Source: Edaphovirga cremea
Lineage (GTDB): Bacteria; Pseudomonadota; Gammaproteobacteria; Enterobacterales; Enterobacteriaceae
Length of the DNA: 61,312 nucleotides
Direction: 5' to 3'
NCBI RefSeq assembly: GCF_003332275.1
Contig: NZ_QOVA01000023.1
Span: forward strand, 1-61,312
Both the position numbers and the translations under genes were made by a program. This document shows, in pieces, positions 57,789-61,312 of this stretch (position 1 is the first letter of the stretch; the number at the start of each line of letters is the position of its first letter). Under the pieces are notes generated by a model. It had not been told where the DNA came from, did no database searches, and worked only from the letters and a program-made list of their open reading frames with translations.

Positions 57789-57829
57789 AAAAAAACCCCT
57801 GCCTTTGTGAAGTGAAGCAAGGGTTTTTT
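57789..57829. terminator. Bidirectional terminator between yafC and dkgB
   Basis: An A7-CCCC arm pairs imperfectly with GGG-T6 through AAGCAAGGGTTTTTT, between the converging ends of yafC and dkgB. Usable in both directions. Confidence 0.75.
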
Positions 57830-57849
57830 GACCACGGTAATGTGAGGGA

Positions 57850-58653
57850 TCAATCCCAGTCAGGAGCCAATCCGTCTGGGCTAACCAAACGACCATTACG
57901 TTCCAGCGAGGCAATCTCTGCCATATCCGCTTCTGTCAGCGTCAGTTTCTGCGCCAGCAGATTGCTTTGCAGATTCTCACGTTTGGTCGATGAAGGAATC
58001 ACCGCAAATCCTGATTGCAACGCCCACGCCAGCACCACCTGTGCCGCGGTAGCCCCGTGTTGTCCAGCAATTTTCTGAATCAGTGGATCTTTTAAGGCAT
58101 CGCCATAGGCCAGGGTCATATAAGAGGTGATTTTGATCCCGTGCTGGCGCGCAAAATCGACCACTTTCTGATTTTGCAGGAACGGCGACAGTTCAATCTG
58201 ATTCGTTGCAATCGCATCGGCACCCACGGCGTCGATCGCCTGTTGCATCAGGTCGATAGTGAAATTGGATACACCGATCTGCCGGGTTAATCCCAGCGCC
58301 TGGGCTTCAACCAGCGCCTGCATGGTTTCTGCAACGCTAACCGCTGATTGAGGTGACGGCCAGTGAATCAGCGTTAAATCGACATAATCGGTTTTCAGCT
58401 TGGCCAGGCTCTCTTTCAGGCTGGGAATGAGTGCCTCTTTGGAGAGGTTTTCCGTCCAGATTTTGGTGGTAATAAACAGTTGATCACGCGCGATACCGCT
58501 TTGCGCAATGGCTTCGCCGACGGCCGCTTCATTATCATAAATCTGTGCGGTATCTATGGCTCGGTAACCCAATTCAAGCGCCGTGGTTACTGAATCAATA
58601 ACGATTTGATCTTTAAGCCGAAACGTACCCAATCCGAAGGCTGGTAAACTCAT
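57850..58653 (-). CDS. dkgB: Aldo-keto reductase DkgB
   Basis: A 267-residue NADPH-dependent reductase (2,5-diketo-D-gluconate and methylglyoxal reduction in E. coli). The AKR tetrad is visible: Asp in [11 protein letters not shown] with the catalytic Tyr, Lys in FITTKIW and His in [21 protein letters not shown] binds NADP. The gene lies between yafC and the rRNA operon, as in E. coli. Confidence 0.96.
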   Translation of the reverse strand: MSLPAFGLGTFRLKDQIVIDSVTTALELGYRAIDTAQIYDNEAAVGEAIAQSGIARDQLFITTKIWTENLSKEALIPSLKESLAKLKTDYVDLTLIHWPSPQSAVSVAETMQALVEAQALGLTRQIGVSNFTIDLMQQAIDAVGADAIATNQIELSPFLQNQKVVDFARQHGIKITSYMTLAYGDALKDPLIQKIAGQHGATAAQVVLAWALQSGFAVIPSSTKRENLQSNLLAQKLTLTEADMAEIASLERNGRLVSPDGLAPDWD

Positions 58654-58798
58654 AATTATCTCTCTTTAAATGATGATGTGCGTATCAATACGATGCAGAG
58701 AGTATGGTCTTGGTGCCCGATCTTAAAAAGAGGGTCACGGGCACAAGACTTTTGACGATTAAGCAAGAATAGAGACGAATTACCAGCAGGTGGATTCT

Positions 58799-58950
58799 CT
58801 AAGGCCAGCGACGGGAGATTAACGATGTATTGATACCGCCGAAGGCAAAATTGTTCGACTGAATGAATTCCGTCTGAATTTCACGTCATGCCAATGATTT
58901 CCAAAAGCCGTGACGCCTTTCATTCCTGTGACAACAACACGCTGCGTCAT
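58799..58950 (-). pseudogene. Ketosynthase stub (ApeR-like), large internal deletion
   Basis: On the minus strand the ATG at 58950 opens a frame MTQRVVVTGMKGVTAFG, the usual start of an aryl-polyene FabF-like ketosynthase. After about 24 codons the other frame continues as QSNNFAFGGINTSLISRR and stops at 58799, the usual end of the same protein. Roughly 1.1 kb of a normal 400-residue gene is missing, and the join shifts frame. The start overlaps the ketoreductase stop (ATGA), as in the intact operon. Confidence 0.85.
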
Positions 58951-59678
58951 ACCATCCCTCCATTGATCGAAATCACCTGACGTGTGACGTAACCGGCTAC
59001 ATCCGACATCAGATAACTTGCCAGACCGGCGACCTCCTGCGGTGATCCCATTCGTTTCAAAGGGATCATGCGCATCGCTTCATCCATCGCCGCCGGTTCC
59101 ATCTTGAGTATCCCGGTCTCGATGAGACCCGGAGCAATACAATTGACCGTGATTTTGCGTTTCGCCAACTCCAGCGCCAGCGCCTTGCAGGCCCCGATAA
59201 TGCCTGCCTTCGCAGCACTGTAATTCACCTGCCCACGATTGCCGGTAATACCAGAAACCGAGGAGAGTGCGATTATCCGTCCCCCCTGCCGCAACCCGAT
59301 CATCGGCATGACACAGGGATGCAGCACGTTGTAAAAACTGTCGAGATTGGTGTGAATGACGCTATCCCAATCACCTTCGCTCAAGGCCGGGAAGGCCCCA
59401 TCGCGGGTAATTCCAGCATTATTCACCACACCGTAATATGCACCGTTCACTGCAATATCATCTTCAATGATTTCCCGGCATGTCTGGCGTTGGCTGACAT
59501 CAAAAGATAGCAGACGCCCTTTTCCGCCATTGCTCTCAATGTGTTTCAACGTCTCTTCAGCGCCGGGCAGATCGCGATGAAAGTGAACTACCACGTCGAA
59601 ACCATCGTGCGCCAACTGACAGGCAATCGCCTGCCCAATGCCTTTGCTGGCACCTGTAACGAGTACGGAACGCGTCAT
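58947..59678 (-). CDS. apeQ: 3-oxoacyl-ACP reductase of an aryl polyene cluster
   Basis: A 243-residue SDR reductase of the FabG type with VTGASKGIGQAIA (NADP loop), NNAG, catalytic Ser in SSVSG and YSAAK. It appears intact. In aryl-polyene pathways ApeQ reduces the beta-keto group in each elongation cycle. Its start overlaps the end of the dehydratase stub and its stop overlaps the ketosynthase stub, preserving the old operon joints. With most partners broken it may now be useless or serve as a spare FabG. Confidence 0.82.
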   Translation of the reverse strand: MTRSVLVTGASKGIGQAIACQLAHDGFDVVVHFHRDLPGAEETLKHIESNGGKGRLLSFDVSQRQTCREIIEDDIAVNGAYYGVVNNAGITRDGAFPALSEGDWDSVIHTNLDSFYNVLHPCVMPMIGLRQGGRIIALSSVSGITGNRGQVNYSAAKAGIIGACKALALELAKRKITVNCIAPGLIETGILKMEPAAMDEAMRMIPLKRMGSPQEVAGLASYLMSDVAGYVTRQVISINGGMV

Positions 59679-59794
59679 TCATCCTCTCCTGACATTATTT
59701 TTTTTATTTCCTGTTGATCGGGTTGATAGGTATTCAATCGCCCATGGCTGATTTTCTGGTCCTGACAGCGGATAACACATTCAAAGCTGGCCAT
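59675..59794 (-). pseudogene. C-terminal stub of a second dehydratase (ApeP-like)
   Basis: A 39-codon tail (FECVIRCQDQKISHGRLN, then TYQPDQQEI) ends in TGA overlapping the apeQ start. The same frame reads upstream as EVGAARLILRDEK into the end of the preceding fused gene, so the deletion join lies near 59830. Similar YQPD tails end the ApeP-type hot-dog dehydratases encoded before ApeQ. Confidence 0.65.
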
Positions 59795-59811
59795 TTTTTC
59801 ATCTCTCAAGA

Positions 59812-60174
59812 TTAATCTTGCTGCGCCAACCTCAAACCGGCCATGACCGCCGTGCCTTTACCTTTCTTCTGCGGCAATCGGTGTAACTGTACCCACGTCA
59901 TCTGTTGCGCCAGGTGATGCAACACGTTTGCCGTTGCCGCGTCACTGCCATCATCAATGACCAATTTCACTACATCAATCCCGGAAAAACGCGCATCAAC
60001 GCCCAGCAAGGACTTGGCATGGTGCATGACCCAATTTATCTGCGTAAAGCCAGGCAAAATAGGGACATTATCGAAATGCCCCTGAAACCAGTCTAACTCC
60101 GGCGACAGTTGAAAATCGATCATCAAACGGCATGCATCTTCAATGCGATGCCCCAGCTCAATCGGCAGCATCAT
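59812..60174 (-). pseudogene. Chimeric gene: ApeI-like dehydratase joined to a glycosyltransferase piece
   Basis: This 120-codon frame is a fusion. Residues 1-70 are the front of a hot-dog dehydratase (ELDWFQGHFDNVPILPG, then FSGIDVVK). From about residue 71 the sequence becomes a family 2 glycosyltransferase (VIDDGSDAATANVL, then KGKGTAVMAGLR), ending after about 50 residues. In aryl-polyene clusters the dehydratase gene is followed by such a glycosyltransferase gene. The join near base 59960 keeps the frame; activity is unlikely because the dehydratase C-terminal half is absent. Confidence 0.75.
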
Positions 60175-60545
60175 ATAGACAGTTCCTGTCGTTCTGCATA
60201 ATCTGTCTTTCCCTGACGATTAATGGGGATCGCAGCAACAATACGCCAGAAACCGGGGATCGCGACCGGATCGCAGCTGTTGCTGCCAGGTGCGGGTCAA
60301 CGCTCGCAGCGCATTCTCCGATGATACCGCATTCACCGATGGATTCACTACGATGACCACCGCGATAAACTCCCAGCCACGCCATTTCACCCAATTTATC
60401 GCCTAGCGTGAACAGCCTGAGGGCAAGAAGTGTCACCATCAGTGGAACCAGCGTATGCAAACCAGACAATCAGGGGGTAAATGAGCGTCGAAAACAACGC
60501 TACGCCCCGTAATATCGTTGAAAATGCGTGAGCGGTTTTCTACCC
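60171..60545 (-). pseudogene. Joined remnants of ApeG-like membrane protein and ApeH-like AMP-ligase
   Basis: Minus strand from about 60540: a frame KTAHAFSTILRGVALFSTLI then YPLIVWFAYA reads as the start of a COG4648-type membrane protein. After a frame change (VPLMVTLLALRLF) it passes into ligase-like sequence (ENALRALTRTWQQQL) and, after another frameshift near 60250, PGFWRIVAAIPINRQGKT ending at TGA 60171, which overlaps the next start. The final motif is the C-terminal lysine region of acyl or aryl AMP-ligases. Several reading-frame breaks make it non-functional. Confidence 0.7.
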
Positions 60546-60566
60546 TTAACGTCTTCTCGCACCTAT

Positions 60567-60662
60567 TTAAAGCTTTGACTCGGATTTGATATCCTGTCCA
60601 TCGAGGTCAAACAGCTTTATCAGAAGTGCTGTAACGTATTGATAAATTTCTTCCTTCAGCAT
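60567..60662 (-). pseudogene. Truncated second acyl carrier protein (ApeF-like)
   Basis: A 31-codon frame (MLKEEIYQYVTALLIKLFDL, then DGQDIKSESKL) stops just before the position of the phosphopantetheine serine. It is seven bases after the first ACP gene with GAGGG upstream, matching the ACP-ACP order of aryl-polyene operons. Confidence 0.7.
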
Positions 60663-60669
60663 AAAACCC

Positions 60670-60930
60670 TCACTCGCCCCGCTGTACGGAAATAAACGTT
60701 GCCAATGTCTCTACTGAGTAAAAATGCTGACGCATTTCACCACTTTCAGCCGACATCACGACACCGTAATGATTTTTTAATGCCAACCCCAGTTCAAGCG
60801 CATCAATAGAATCCAACCCCAGACCGTCACCAAAAAGCGCCGTCTGTTCATCAATATCTTCGGGTGACATCCCCTCAAGGTTCAAGGTATCGATAATGAG
60901 CGTTTTAATTTCGTTACTTAATGAATCCAT
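60670..60930 (-). CDS. apeE: Acyl carrier protein of an aryl polyene cluster
   Basis: An 86-residue ACP with the phosphopantetheine serine in GLGLDSIDALELG (about residue 41) and normal helices around it. It appears intact and is the first gene of the decayed aryl-polyene operon, just downstream of the rRNA-operon terminator. Whether it is still expressed is unknown, since its promoter must lie within the 57 bases before the terminator or transcription must read through. Confidence 0.8.
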   Translation of the reverse strand: MDSLSNEIKTLIIDTLNLEGMSPEDIDEQTALFGDGLGLDSIDALELGLALKNHYGVVMSAESGEMRQHFYSVETLATFISVQRGE

Positions 60931-60987
60931 TACATATTCTCATTATATTTTTGTCTTGCGACAGCAATTCTGTCGTAAAATGCGCAT

Positions 60988-61019
60988 GCAAAAAAGCCCT
61001 GAGCGTTAACTCAGGGCTT
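60988..61019 (-). terminator. Intrinsic terminator of the rRNA operon
   Basis: AAGCCCTGAG and CTCAGGGCTT (10-bp stem) followed on the minus strand by a T6 run, ten bases after the tRNA-Asp 3' end. The arms are the same as those at 49855-49884. Confidence 0.92.
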
Positions 61020-61029
61020 CTGCAATAAG

Positions 61030-61106
61030 TGGCGGAACGGACGGGGCTCGAACCCGCGACCCCCTGCGTGACAGGCAGGTATTCTAACCAACTGAACTAC
61101 CGCTCC
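61030..61106 (-). tRNA. aspU: tRNA-Asp (anticodon GTC), distal gene of an rRNA operon
   Basis: A 77-base tRNA with encoded CCA, matching E. coli tRNA-Asp closely (GGAGCGGTAGTTCAG start, CTGTCAC anticodon loop). It lies 100 bases after the 5S gene, the arrangement of E. coli rrnH-aspU next to dkgB. Confidence 0.96.
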
Positions 61107-61206
61107 ACCGATTCTTTCGCCTGTATCAGCATTCATCTGATACAAGTTTGTTCCTGTTGTTTTCCTTGTCAGGGGAAAAGGAACATGTTCTTTACTATAA
61201 AAATTG

Positions 61207-61312
61207 ATGCCTGGCAGTTCCCTACTCTCGCATGGGGAGACCCCACACTACCATCGGCGCTACGGCGTTTCACTTCTGAGTTCGGCATGGGGTCAGGTGG
61301 GACCACCGCGCT
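61207..61312 (-). rRNA. rrf: 5S ribosomal RNA (3' part, runs off the window)
   Basis: The minus strand reads as enterobacterial 5S rRNA from the central region to the 3' end GGGAACTGCCAGGCAT. About 106 of 120 bases are inside the window; the 5' end is cut off at the right edge. Confidence 0.96.

Noticed and set aside
1..61312. CRISPR array
   Set aside because: The only clear near-identical repeats are the two copies at the left end, 209 bases apart; there is no regular short repeat-spacer pattern and no cas gene.

Overview
The window looks like the chromosome of a plant-associated enterobacterium of the Pectobacteriaceae (Pectobacterium, Dickeya or Brenneria type). From about 28.2 kb to the right end the gene order follows the Escherichia coli region thrW-proAB-crl-frsA-gpt-pepD-dinB-yafK/J-gmhA-fadE-yafV-dnaQ-rnhA-yafS-gloB-mltD-yafD-yafC-dkgB-aspU-rrnH. 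An oligogalacturonate lyase locus on the left points to a pectin-degrading lineage. The genus is an inference; no 16S rRNA gene is in the window.

Left accessory part (1-21.4 kb). A short dispersed repeat is followed by a Fur-type heme-utilisation operon on the minus strand (hutW/chuW, hutX/chuX, chuY). Next come a DUF3313-type lipoprotein, a VOC protein and a lipoprotein-type amino-acid racemase. A pectin-oligomer locus carries a large hypothetical protein that may be glycosidase-like, a Gfo/Idh/MocA oxidoreductase, ogl, an orphan sugar-binding protein and a TIM-barrel isomerase. A variant GAPDH with a GlxA-type regulator, the copper-tolerance operon scsABCD, an NCS1 permease, a LuxR-type regulator and a GNAT acetyltransferase complete this part.

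Island next to tRNA-Thr (21.4-28.26 kb). After about 0.7 kb without a convincing gene there is a tightly coupled three-gene operon. It encodes a membrane-anchored TerB_N/TerB/TerB_C protein, a BrxC/BrxD-like (DUF2791) ATPase and an Lhr/BrxHI-like superfamily 2 helicase. No methylase, PglZ or BrxA/B gene lies beside it. The operon ends against the 3' end of thrW, a typical integration position, with three GTACCC motifs in the junction and no integrase. This is the best candidate in the window for an uncharacterised, defence-like system.

Core part (28.26-58.7 kb). These are conserved housekeeping genes: proline synthesis, Crl, FrsA, purine salvage, PepD, Pol IV with a LexA box, L,D-transpeptidase-fold YafK, GmhA, FadE with a FadR box, the omega-amidase/aminotransferase pair YafV-YbdL, GdhA, Kdo hydroxylase, DnaQ, RNase HI, glyoxalase II, MltD and others. 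Small insertions interrupt the synteny: an AT-rich phosphoribosyltransferase next to a gene fragment (44.2-45.5 kb), a class V aminotransferase and an MFS transporter.

Right end (58.8-61.3 kb). Between dkgB and the 5S rRNA/tRNA-Asp end of an rRNA operon lies the skeleton of an aryl polyene (APE) pigment cluster. An ACP and a ketoreductase remain intact. A second ACP, a membrane protein, an AMP-ligase, a dehydratase, a glycosyltransferase, a second dehydratase and a ketosynthase survive only as joined stubs, as expected from a series of internal deletions in place.
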